From the NCBI GenBank assembly GCA_950295325.1, contig OX485805.1, positions 18,029,501 to 18,093,500 of the forward strand: a DNA stretch of 64,000 nucleotides. The letters are read 5' to 3'. Positions within the stretch are counted from its first letter, which is position 1, and each line of letters starts with the position of its first letter. The DNA comes from Polytrichum commune. Taxonomy: Eukaryota; Streptophyta; Polytrichopsida; Polytrichales; Polytrichaceae. Below are positions 12,501-24,517 of the stretch, in pieces. Under the pieces are notes generated by a model. It was not told the origin of the DNA and searched no databases. It saw nothing but the letters and a program-made list of their open reading frames with translations. A program made the translations under genes and the position numbers.

Positions 12501-15500
12501 CACAAGCCTTAAACCTAAAAGACGTCCAAGGTGAGTTCAAAAGGAAGTAAGACTAAATCCTATATTGTTGAGAGCATGGAATTTGGTTGTGGCTCCATGG
12601 AGATCAAGATCTGGTGAAGGTGAGGTAAATTTGTTGAACCATTGGATTTCAGGGGAAGCTGGGCATTGCAAAAATCTACACTGATATCTGCAATTAGGTT
12701 GCTTTGTGAATAGGTTACCTCTTTACCCATGCAAATTAGCTTGGATCAGAACCAGATATGAAAACTCATAATTTTGTTTAGTCCTTCATAAGGCAACCAC
12801 AAGAAAACTAAATACATATGTGTTAATAATAGTGTGGAATGCTGATAAATCTGCATGGGGCAACCTAGTTTACATCAGAGTTCGGGAAGTTTTTGAAGCC
12901 TTAGTGGCTAATTGCCGGTAGGTGCTACAAAGGGTCGGATTTTTTCCAATTTACATTGACAAGAGCCGGTCTTTTGTAAAATCAATCGGCCAATTGCCTA
13001 TATTTTCATATTTTCATTGGTCAATATCCGATTAAATGGAATTCATATCCGCACTAATTGTTTAAAAAATGTATAAAAAGTTATTAGAAATCATTTCTTA
13101 GTACAAAATCTTGAATAAGTGAAAAGAAAGGCATGTTCAAAACTTTAAATTTGAAGAGTTAATATCCTTGGCAGGAATTGAACCTAGCAATGCCTTCATT
13201 GCTTGAAGGCCAAGGGTCCCCCAATTCTTCATAGAAGCAATTGGATTTGGTCATGGAAAGGTTGCATAATTCAAAAAGTTTAAGGTTCAGGGTACTGCCT
13301 CAAGTGCATCATCAGATGCCCCAGACAAATAGCACTCTGGATTGCTATACAAATAACGAAACTAAGCAACATCCTTCCAAAGATCTAGAGCACTTGTTAG
13401 AATGTCATCAAAATCATTGTTTGGGCCTTCTATAGCAACACGCATCATACTTTCTAAGTAAGATGTAGACACGGGTATTGGCTAGTATTTGAAATTTGAA
13501 TACTTCTTCCGGCTCAAATCCAGTAACTCACAAGAAGAAGCGGCTACATTTCCGAGACATTTTCTGATCCATCGGCTAATTGCCGGAGGATTGAAATTAT
13601 AGTCGGATTACCATCCGATGGTTGGAAATTTGGACCGGCCATGAGGGGAAATCCATCGGCTGATAATGAACTAGCCGTCGGTTCTCCCCGATCATAGGTT
13701 TACATACTACAAAGGAACCCCATTGCAACACCTCCATGTTCTTGTTCTTTATTCTTGAATCTATTGCGGGGCCCATGAACACAACTCATCAGTTAAGTAG
13801 TGATATGTCAAGCATCTCCAACATTGATAATCATAAAGCTCAAGACAAATACAACATCCTTTCTTCAAATGCCAATGATATACATAATTAACTATTAACC
13901 CCTAAAGGCTCAAGCTTTTTCACAAAGTCTTACAATATGGAAATGGCCAAGAAAGGCATCCGAATGGCCATCTATGAGCATGCAAGTTGGTTTGTCTTGG
14001 ATCACATACATAATCTTGGACTTTACTAGAGCTAACTTGAATACTAACCCCCTCCCCCCCACACATGAGGGTACGGTAAGATCCAAGGAATGCATAAGGT
14101 AGGAAGAAAAGGGATAGAGACATTAGAATGATGAAGGAAAAAGCGGTGGAAGGAAAGAACGTTGGAAGTCATGGGGTGTTTCTTTTACTTGTATTGATTA
14201 GAAGTAAACATGGGTAAGCATGTCATGAAATGGATGAGAAAAAGACATGAAATCCTACATGTTCAAAAATAGATAATGTTTGGTGGTCATCCAAATTTTG
14301 AGATGAGAGAACCCAAGTAAGTTGTGTTAGCAAAAAATAAGGTAACCTTGTCAGAAAAATAGTTTTAGAAAAGTTTCAAAAGAATGTATACTATCAATGA
14401 AGTCTATCTTAACCGAACTTTAATTGAAGGTTTTATTATTATTAATAATATCACTATGCATGGCCTAAGTTTGCTTTACACTATGTCCCATGACCAAGGC
14501 TTTTAAAAAGTGATGTGGCTTTCTCTTGGTCATGACCCTCAAACTGTCAACCATGACCACCAAAAATCCTCAATTGTCTTTTATGTAAAGTTGAAACAAA
14601 TGTCATGACAATTAGAGGAATCCTAAAAAATATTGTCTCCTTTCAAAGGTGAATGTCTTAGAACCAAGTGTGGACAAGCCAACCACACTTGATCACCCCC
14701 AAGGTCAAGCCCCCAAGTTCACATATGGTTGGTTGATATAATCATGTTTATTGGGATACTCTTATTGTGATTGGGTGGATCCCATGTTATAGGGTGCCCC
14801 ATAGATCAAGTGCTAGGAAGGTCACCTATTTTTGCATAATATTATGGCCTTAGGTGACTTAACAATGGAGTTCCATTATGATCAAGATTAACATGACATT
14901 AGTGTAACTACCATAGGTGATAAGCATGATCAACAAAAATTAAACAAAAATTTGAGCAAAGTGCCACTTGCCATTTTACTACTAGTTAAGATCTCTATAA
15001 AATCCCATGTGTCACCTCAAAAACTTGCTTATCACCCATAACAAAATTCTACCCCTGTAGCATCCTACTTGCAAATTTTCATCTAATTCATCCCCCATCA
15101 TTAATGTCACCTAATGGACCAACATTCCAATATGGAGACATGTACAATTTAACATAACATACAATGTTTAAACCAAGTGCCATCAATTGCTTAGAATCAA
15201 TGACATGTATAGTGAAGAGAAATGAGCTCCATCCAAATTGTCCACGACTTTTGAAATGAGAAGTGATTTATGAGCATGTATACAAGGCATGCCTATTATG
15301 TTTCCAGCACTTATATTCAATACCTAGTTGAGACATTTTTATTCTATGAATTCACAATTGGCGTATGAATGTATGAGCCTCTCAATCAATGATCATAATT
15401 ATGCTCTTCACTCTATACTTGATTTTTAAAACAAATCTAAACTTAGATAAGAGGAAGGTAGTTAGGGATCATGCATGCACATGATTCCCAATGTAAGGGA

Positions 15501-16253
15501 ATAGAAGAGGTTTGAGTGCACTTGACATTCAATTCTAAACTCTTCTATGTATTAGGCTTTTGTCTTTTGTGCCTTAAATTTGCAAAAATCAGGTGTACCC
15601 TTGTTTCAATAGCAAATTTGTAAAGAAACACAAACCGATCTCAATTTCCATGGATCGAGTATGCAGTTGATCAAAGATGATCATGTTCTCAATGACCAAT
15701 ACTTCCAGTTATTGGAATCGGTCATGTTGGTTGCCTTGGGGGCAAACAACACAAAGTAATTTGAGTTATAAATTAGGGTTACCATCTTTATCGTGCTTGC
15801 GTTTCTCCTTCAAGTCAAGTTGGTTCTTCCTTAGTCTATCAACATTGCCAAATGTTAAATATTTTCACTCTAAAGATGATCAAACTCTAGTTAAGTCTAG
15901 CTAAGCTATGGGTGTGGACTTTTTATATTGCAAGTCTTAGAGCCTAACATTAGATTTTGGTTTAAGCAATTCCTTGAACTCTTAAAGCGCCATGAACATG
16001 AATGACATTCACAACATAACCACTTGAGGTCATGCATGTGACAAATCATCTTTGCTAACTTCTTTAAGTGTACGTTGTCACATTAACACGAACATGCATT
16101 CTCACTTAAAGAGGCAATGCGTTATCAAAAACATTAATTTCTTAAAATTTTATGCGAGCACTCAAACATGATGTCTATAATAAAACTTAATCATCTATAA
16201 TCTTTAGGGTTTTAGCTTTTCCCAAAGTTTCGCCAAGGTGAAATCACTCCAAG
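12501..16253. repeat. Intergenic with interspersed repeats
   Basis: No gene recognised. The stretch about 14630-14900 belongs to a repeat family also at about 19430-19790 and in MRS2 intron 6 (about 30520-30930); shared text includes CTCCTTT(C/T)(A/G)AAGG and CAAGCCCC. The stretch 13740-13800 (AATCTATTGCGGGGCCCATG) recurs at 48015-48065. Near 13560-13700 are CCGATCAT and ATCGGCTAATTGCCGG-like motifs related to the 7541 element. Confidence 0.45.
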
Positions 16254-17543
16254 ATGTCGTTTTATTCTAGATGTGGACAATTACTGTCCATCTTGAAGCA
16301 ATCATCAAGACACCTTCAACATGCATCCATTTCGACCACACCAACCAAGCTTTTGAGCAAGAAAGCCAAAGTTGCAAAAGGAGAGAAATTAAAGATTTTT
16401 TTAATATATAGATGGAACCCCGATGTGAACAAACCACCATTCTTGCAAACTTACACAATCGATATCAACGCATGTGGACCAATGGTGTTGGACGCACTAC
16501 TGAAAATCAAGAATGAGATAGACACCACGTTAACCTTGAGAAGGTCGTGTAGGGAAGGAATTTGTGGGTCATGTGCAATGAATATTGAGGGTTGCAATGG
16601 GTTGGCGTGCTTGACAAAAATAACTACATTGTCGGAAACAATTATCACACCGCTCCCACATATGTTTGTGATCAAAGACCTGGTTGTAGATATGACACAA
16701 TTTTATAGTCAATATAAGAGCATTGAACCGTGGTTGAAGAGGAAGAAACCCACCCCGGATGGCAAAGAAATTTATCAAAGCAAGAATGACCAAGAGAAGT
16801 TGAATGGGATGTATGAATGTATCTTGTGTGCTTGTTGCAGCACTTCGTGTCCAAGTTATTGGTGGAATCCGGATAAATATCTTGGCCCTGCAGCCCTTCT
16901 TCATGCACATAGGTTGGTATACACCTATTAATTAATATTGATGCTTTGAGACTTACATATTTAATAATTTGCTTTGTGCTCAAAAAATCGAACAGTGTGC
17001 ATGTTATACACATATTGTAATGTCCTAAAACATCTAAGAATTGCTCAAATCCTTACATTGAGGTACAAATCTACATGTGACCAATTGATATCTCTTTATG
17101 CATTTGGAATACTATATCTCTTCAAATTTGAATTGATGAGAATATTGACATGGATTAGACCAATACAAATGTGATTAAGTAACGTAAAGATCAACCTCAA
17201 TAATTTGGCCTTGCAAAAATAAAAATTTCTACTCTTGTTGCTTCCATTGTGTGTTACAGTCAAAGTATCAAAAAATGTATAATCATTCCTCAAGGAGTTA
17301 GGTGTTGTATTCGAAGTATTGCTTTTTACCATAAACAATTCCAAATGATGTGTTGCCATGCCAATGTGAAGGTGGATAGCGGACAGTCGCGATGAGTTCA
17401 CAAAAGAGAGGCTCGAGGCCATTGATGATGAATTCAAGCTGTACAGGTGCCATACCATCATGAATTGTGCCAAAGCATGTCCAAAAGGATTGAATCCTGG
17501 CTTGCAAATTGCAATGTTGAAAGGGAAACAAGCACGACGATAA
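16254..17543 (+). CDS. SDH2: Succinate dehydrogenase iron-sulfur subunit, mitochondrial
   Basis: Two exons, 16254-16912 and 17372-17543, flank a 459-bp GT-AG intron that splits an Arg codon (AG|G) in the AHRW motif. The product is 276 residues, close to the usual plant SDH2 length. A Ser/Arg/Lys-rich N-terminus of about 30-40 residues fits a mitochondrial presequence. The [2Fe-2S] ligands are in [13 protein letters not shown]...CNGLAC. The [4Fe-4S] and [3Fe-4S] ligands are in [17 protein letters not shown] and [17 protein letters not shown], the latter in exon 2. All expected cysteines are present and the frame is open throughout, so the gene looks functional. As complex II subunit B it carries electrons from the flavoprotein SDH1 to ubiquinone on the matrix side of the inner membrane. 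Confidence 0.95.
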
Positions 17544-19078
17544 GATGCACTCTATAAGTGACTATCATGTTCAAAATTAGGTTGAGATTCTAGTAAAACT
17601 AGGAAAAGTGGATAAAATCAAATCACACAATTTAACAATCTTGTAGTTTCTCTAGTGCTAGTAGTTGAAGATTAAGTATAGGAACTTGTTATGCATGGTT
17701 GGGCCACTATTCCAATAATGTGGAGTGGAAATTTTTGGATTTTTGAACATAGTGTTAAGATTGTTGGAATACTGACGCAACATATTATCAAAGTCTTTTG
17801 AGATTAACAATCAATTCTACCTACTACATTGAATTTACTTGGTGATTTAATTAGTAATGACACATTAAGATGGTTGGCTTGTGAATTACTCCAAGAAATC
17901 AATGTGCAATGTCTAAAATTTTAGCATAAGATTTCTTTCTTTTATTATATTCAATTGGGTCTTATGTAAATCTAGTACTATGCATGGGTTTTGAAACAAA
18001 GAAATTTTCACATGTAGTTTTATGAGTGGGCCCTATGTTAGAGATAGCATTAACCAACTTTAGATGCAAAAGACACCTTTTGTATGAGCAAGTTTTTGAA
18101 GAGTTAGGATAGCTCTTGATCAAAGTTTTTGTAACTCTCATTTATGAAAAAACACATCCACAATTATGCTTTATCAATGTTTCAACCACATTGCTTCTCA
18201 AAGAAATGATAGGGTGTTTCAATTAAAAATTTGGGTGAGGTTACACAATTATGACTTGAAAATAACAGATGGCTTCAGAGGCAAGTCTAGATAACGTGTG
18301 AAGCTATATGAAAGGCTATAGTGCGAATCAGTGTACAACGGTATCGCGTACTAGTGTAGTTTACCACTTGGAGTTATGCATTGCTATAATATTTTACTGA
18401 AAATAGTATTTATTGTCAATTTTTATACCATGTTCCTTCACATGCAAACTACATGTGTAGAACTTTTTGTTATCTAGGTTAAAAAGTACTATCTTTAAAA
18501 TAAAATTATAGCAATGTGTAACTCCACATGGTAATTCACACTCATATTGGTGTAGTTGAAGATAAAACTGATATAATTGTGATGCATGAAAGATTTCCAA
18601 ATTTGATAGTTTGCCTTGAAATTGATTAACTGGCAAGGAAGTGGCACATAGAACAAGAGCTACACTAAATATGATATTTAGTGTCACTTACTGTTTGGAA
18701 TCACACAATGCTATAACTGTTTACATCTCATTTTTTACCAACAAAGGTCAAGTTGGTTGCTTGGAAATTATAAAGCATTAAAATCTTTACTTGGTAAAAA
18801 AAATACATTACTTAAAAATATATAGGAATGTGTAACTCCATATAGTAAGTGACACTAAATATCATATTAGTGTAGCTGCCTAAGATAATCTACTCTTGAG
18901 CAGCCCTCTATTACTTGAAGAGAAGTATGCATCAAATTAGCTTGCACTTTCAGATATGTCATAGGAATTCTCAGTAAGGAGGGGAAGAAAGTTCTTGTAT
19001 GCGAGCCAATATTACACAGTGTGGCCATCAACCACTTGTTGTGTTGACACCTCTCATACTGATCCAAAAATTGACTGG
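17544..19078. repeat. Intergenic with two MITEs
   Basis: No gene. It contains inverted-repeat elements at about 18349-18560 and 18663-18872 (next entry), both of the family with TTTAGTGTCACTTACT or TGGAGTT(A/T)CGCA-like ends. Confidence 0.5.
18663..18872. mobile_element. CACTA-ended MITE, about 210 bp
   Basis: Starts CACTAAATATGATATTTAGTG and ends with the near inverted repeat CACTAAATATCATATTAGTG, with TA on both sides as a possible target duplication. The interior has the family signature TTTGGAATCACACAATGCTA and, inverted, GGAATGTGTAACTCCA. Sister copies occur at about 36716-36930, 43127-43355 and 60701-60921. No coding capacity. Confidence 0.7.
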
Positions 19079-22000
19079 TTATATCCGAAAATAACCATCA
19101 GTCTGATAGGATTTGAGAACCTCTTCTTCAAGACACGTTTTAGTTGTTTCAATGTCTTCGTGTATCTGCCCAATAAGTGCATCTGTGATAGAAGATGATC
19201 AACAATATATGTGAGTGATAAACAAACTCACTGGAACTTGTGACAATGACTTGTTAATTTAGTGTGGGCTACACTATCTGCACAATCATACACTTTTGGT
19301 GGATCACACTGAATTTGGTGTTCAACAAAAACAATGGCAATGCCTGAGGGATTCAAGGAGCTTCACCTCATCAAGAGCTAGCAGTGAGGAAGGAAAGAAA
19401 GAAAGATGAGACTGATGTTTCCACCAATGTGGATTATGGTGTTGCTTCATTTTCGAGTTGGTCTAAGTCTAAATAAAATCCCAAAACGGGTATAACGAGG
19501 ATTATGAAGACTATTGCCTCCTTTTGAAGGAGAATACCTTGAACATGCATGAACAAGCCAACCAACACCTATCTCCCCCAAGGGTAAGCCCCTAGATTCA
19601 CACATGATTGGTTAAAAATATCCACTTCACCTTGGGACCCCAACTATAATTTGATGGACCATAGATGGTAGGGTGCACCAGAAATCAAGTGCTAGCAAAG
19701 TCATCCATGTGAGTGCTATTCCAGCCTTAGGTGGCTTAACCTAGGACTTCCCATGGTATCCAGGTTGAGGCCTTGGATTTAAGCCACCCTTGGAAGAAAA
19801 ACATATGTTAAGACATATGTGCAACTCACTCTATTGCCACAAACCATCAAATCACTCCAATCCACTCGGACCCCAATTAGTGTTGAGTCGATTGAAAATT
19901 CTAACATTTCAGTCAACAAATAACCTAACAACAACGTGCAGGAGCTATGCATATGCAGAAGACAGTCAAGGAAGAGATGGACCTCTTATACTGACAACAA
20001 AAATGACAGGACATGAACAAGGTCAAGGGAATAATCACGTACCCAAAGAAGTGAATTTTTGCTCTGGCCGTATAAATCCGAGCACAACAATGACAGCTTC
20101 TTGGCCATAAAAGTCCACACCTTCGTAATCATGTAGAATATGTACCTCCTATCATGCAGAAGAAACAATTTTGATTCCTAAGAACCTACTGTGTACCCTT
20201 CACATCCACCCACATCTTTAATATCTCAACTCTTAAGGTCCGAGAGGCCCATTATGGGCCTCAAGGTGTCATATGCAAGGATTTAAGGTTAGTCCATGCA
20301 GTTTTCAGTTTAAAAGTAGAAAATGAACTTACCTAATATTATCTGAATGTCATATGCATTATCCCAATTGGAACATACATATATGTAAATTGAATTATCG
20401 GGAGATTTGAGTTCACATGAATGAGCTAGACTCAAATGTGTCTCTAATCACCATTATCACATATCAAAATAAATTTCAATTGCTCTTTTTGATAGGTAGT
20501 GCTAAGTATGGATTCAATATCATAGACCAAATAAAATATTATTTCAATACTTGTATTGAGACTCACCATTGTAATTGTATCACTATCACCAAAGGTTGGC
20601 CGCTGGCCAATGTTCATGACCATCTTATGAACTCCTCTATCAACGCCTGTTGCTCTCACCTGCACCCATCCAAAGTAGACACCCTTTGGGAGGTCCACTA
20701 TTTCCTGGGGCAAGTCTTCTGGGTTGAGGTTTGCTGCCAGCCACAATTTTTGCACAAAAATAAGCCTTCACTATCAACAAGGGTCATTAACCATATATTG
20801 CAACCACCAATAATATAAAACTCGAATCCTATAAAAAGAAGTACAGAAAGTATTTAGACAACATGAATGTGGCTAGATTGATGACACTGGGTATTCTGAA
20901 GTTGATATTGACATCATGGATTGAGTTCCAGACTATCTAACTAAATCAAAACTTATGAAGGTGGATCGAGACTTATGAAGGTCCAACTTGTCCATAGACC
21001 CTTGGAATTAATAGCCTTATCAGATTGGCATTTCCTTCCTTCCAGCCACACAATAGAAAAACATCAACGATGCAAGTGCATTAAGAAATTATATTATCTA
21101 GGTAAAAGAAAGTCGCCCTTGAAAAGAACCCTCATCCATAGTCATGCTTTCCAGGGTAAGGGTTGTAAAACAAAAGTCACCGACATATGCTTACCAGTAG
21201 GAATACCCATTTGCTTGCTTCCCCTTCCAAAACCGGTCACCACTGTGGCTTTGGCATAGAGAGGGAATTCACCAATGTCTGCAACCCACAAATGGGTCAA
21301 TTGTTGAATATAATTGTCCATTTAAATTCACTCATACTCTCAGACCTGTTTTTGTTGTTTTGTTTACATTGAAACATGACGTAATGTACCTCCAAAACCA
21401 AAAGATTACACACATAAGTAACAACCCAACTGCAGTTGTTTGATTCTGTTGTACTGATGATGCAGCAGGTTTGAGTTACCTTCCATATCAATGTCTGCCT
21501 CTGGTTTATCGAGAGAGTCAGTGACCTGTCCGGTGGAGAAAAGAAAGACTTAATACTTTGAGCATGACAAATCAACAAGGATTATTAACCATATTTTAAA
21601 ACCATCAATAATACAGAATTTCATTCCTATTAAAAGAAGTACAGACACTACTTTTAGAGAACATGAATATGGACAGATTGATGAGTATTCTGAAGTTGAT
21701 ATGAATATACTAAAATTTGAGCTCCAGATTATCTAACATCAAAATTTACCTCGAGTGACACGAGGTATGTCGAAAGATCACTCTCAAAGCTAACAAATTC
21801 CAAGGGCTGGTTGGTGATCATGCTCTGTAAATCATCGAGCTCAGGAAGATCACGCAGTAGAATGTGTGGATACATCTCCCTATAAGGAGCCAAATATTCC
21901 TTCCCCTGACACTGATTTATCACCACTCTTGCACCTGAATCCCAATTTCCCCATTAGTATTTGACACTTGCCATGGCCTACTGTAAGCAATGAACCCATC

Positions 22001-24517
22001 CATGAAGAAAAATAGAGACGGATTGAAACATTACAATGTGTACAAAAAAGCAACCAAAAGCATTGAGGAGAAAACCATCACTCTTTAGGCCACTGAGGAG
22101 TAGGAAACATGATGGTTCAAGATATATCCTTTCAAGGTGTGTTTATACACAACTGGCCTTTCGGCGGTTGGTGGTTGTAGTTACTTTCTTTGGGTCTATT
22201 ATTTAGTGGTAAGGAGGGATAAGGTGCATTGATGACAACCACAACTGCTCTACCTTGCCCAACTATGTTACAATTTGTAGTTGGGAGTAGTTTGCAATGG
22301 TTGTGGTTTAGTTTCTATGGTTCTATTTTGTTTGTAGTTACTATCTGGCAGCAGGAGAGACCTTCAAGGAAATAAATGGGAGAAGCGGATTTGTAGGAGG
22401 CAAATACTCTTGGACAAACTTTCCACCAGAATCCATAAATTGGTTGCCTTCACTCCATGGATTGCACCACTAGGAGGGACAACAAGTGAGATTCAACCCA
22501 CTCTAAAACTAGAAGAGTAAATGTGCATAAATTGAAAAAATAGTTGTTTCTTATGCATCCATGAACTCACCTGCCCTGCATCTGCTGATGACACCCTTTA
22601 GTAAGCTGACAGCTGAAAAAGCCATTGCAGGTGCGTGACCCAGGAAAACTGCATCATATGTGCCCCATGAGTGTGGGATTTTCTCGATGTTACCATGCCA
22701 GCATCGCACTTCATCGTATCGTCCCTTTACACTGGCTAGCTCAAATAAGGACCAGTGTGCAACTACTATGTTCACCCCTTGATTCCTCAAAAGAGGTATC
22801 AAAGAAGTGCTTCCTGGTCCCACCAAGACAGTAGATCTAAGAGGGCATTATTTCCGAATCTCCTTTTCCACAGTAAACACACATGTGAATTTTGGTCTTG
22901 CGATCCATTCAATTTTAAGATTTTGAATTACAATGCAAATATGTGTCTGTGAAGCTGCCACATGATGGTAAGTTTAGTAAGATTTTAGTAAGAGCAGACT
23001 GGCTGTGAGGTACACGTACATGCAAGAGTTTGAGTTCAGAAGGTGCCAAATTTCAAACCAAAATCCGAGAGAAAGGTTGGATGTATGATTAGGGGTCTTG
23101 TATATGTCTACTTACCCTTTTTCAACCAATCCAGCAGCAATGACCTTCTTAAGCCAATCTGGCCGCTCATTCTTGATTTCAAAGAGCTCACCAGTGTCGT
23201 CAAAAAAGGTTTCCAGAATCTGACTGTGCTCAAGCTGGCCTGCTTCCGCAAGTTCTGCAGATCCTGCAGAGCTTTGGACTGCTACCATGTGAAGATGATC
23301 TCCTCCTGCCCTCATGATCTTCTTCTGTGTCAACAAACGAACTGCACATTTGGGATGAAGACAAAGGAGAGGAGTAGCATCTATTTTGAGACCAAAACAT
23401 TTAGAGCAACTCCCAGGATCACTGTAAAATGATTCATTCAAATATCGGCTTTCAAAGTTCTTTAAGCCAATGCCGCCTGCTCATCATATATGCATAAAGT
23501 CCATAAATCTTCATTGGCCACCAATCGGTGATTGAGAGACACAACCCTCTAAAGTCATTGGTCACTCGATTTTCAAGTCTGGGTAGGGGTTTAGAGAATC
23601 GCCTCTCTCTCAATAATCGGTGAGCGATAAAGATTTGGAAAACTTTTGGGCTTGGTGGGCGGGAAGGGTATGCAACTTTGCTCCCCAAAAACCTAGAAAG
23701 TCGAGTATTGAGAGAATAATTTTTACAGTGATTGTCAGCGACGCTCTTAGCAGATAAAAATCTGTACTGCACTGAAGTTATCCTCTAACTCAACATGACT
23801 TTTGGTCAGGAGTTGGTTGTTTTGCACACAACACCTTCCATATTTGGTTAGTATTTGGTGCATGCTTGGAGGAAAAGTGGAGGTTTGAGTAAAGAACATT
23901 TCTATATCAGATCATTGAGGGTCGAACTCATTTTGGCATGCCGAGAGGTGCTAAAATGAGGTTGGCCCTCAATGAACCGAAATAGGTTTCTCTTTATTCA
24001 AATTCAAACACTACCTCCGAGCATGCACCACAAGTGGAAAGAAACTACTGACATTGTATGCAAACAACCTATGGAAACTCATAGGTAACCAACGCCAGAC
24101 TAAAAGTTCCATCGAGTTAAAGGATAAACTCTATTGTCTAGTGCATCGTTACCGTAGTGCATCTCAGCGGTGCAGTAGAGTCCGTGGGTTTAGGTTCTCA
24201 CATGGCTTGTTCTCAATTTCCAGCTCAAATTTACGAATTCCATCCTCCTTCCTCTTCCTTGCTCCTCCCAATTGTTGCTGCCACACTTCCCATCCTCGGC
24301 ACCTCCACGATGAGCTTGCAGAAGATGACACTTGCGACAAGGCGGCTTTGGGAGGACATTTAGAGTGATAAAAACAGGTGGAAAATGGTAGGGTTCCGAG
24401 ATAAAGCGCCATGGCTAGGACTTAGATGATGACGTTGGGAATTTTGTGGCTGTTAAAGATAATGCGCCATAGCTTGCAAAATTGTCTTCTCCAACAGCAA
24501 CACACAGACTACTTACC
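19079..24517 (-). CDS. Methyltransferase-like / riboflavin kinase fusion protein
   Basis: Eight exons join in frame at GT-AG sites on the minus strand: 23324-23116, 22836-22571, 21934-21750, 21525-21480, 21278-21195, 20733-20567, 20148-20043 and 19182-19079 (TAA). They give 388 residues plus an unresolved N-terminus. The first part resembles a class I SAM-dependent methyltransferase: a glycine loop VLVGPGSTSLIPLLRNQG, then HGNIEKIP and YDAVFLGHAP. The C-terminal 140 or so residues are a complete riboflavin kinase domain (riboflavin + ATP to FMN): GFGRGSKQMGIPTAN, GVYFGWV, KMVMNIGQRPTFGD, EVHILHDYEGVDFYG (the Glu is the expected catalytic residue), GFIRPEQKF and an acidic helix. The 5' end is uncertain. 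The first exon may instead extend up to an acceptor near 23420, adding a Cys-containing segment. A strong donor (GTAAGT) at 24516 and a 82-residue ATG frame at 24412-24164 are alternative upstream exons. Plant enzymes known to me pair riboflavin kinase with a HAD phosphatase (FMN/FHy) instead. Confidence 0.85.

Noticed and set aside
13165-13215. tRNA-like T-arm on the minus strand (GGTTCAATTCC)
   Set aside because: The flanking stem does not pair and no D-arm, anticodon arm or acceptor stem can be drawn around it.
24164-24412. 82-codon minus-strand frame as the definite first exon of the fusion gene
   Set aside because: It has an ATG and a transit-peptide-like start, but no donor gives a clean phase match to the 23324 or 23420 acceptors, so it is kept only as a candidate.
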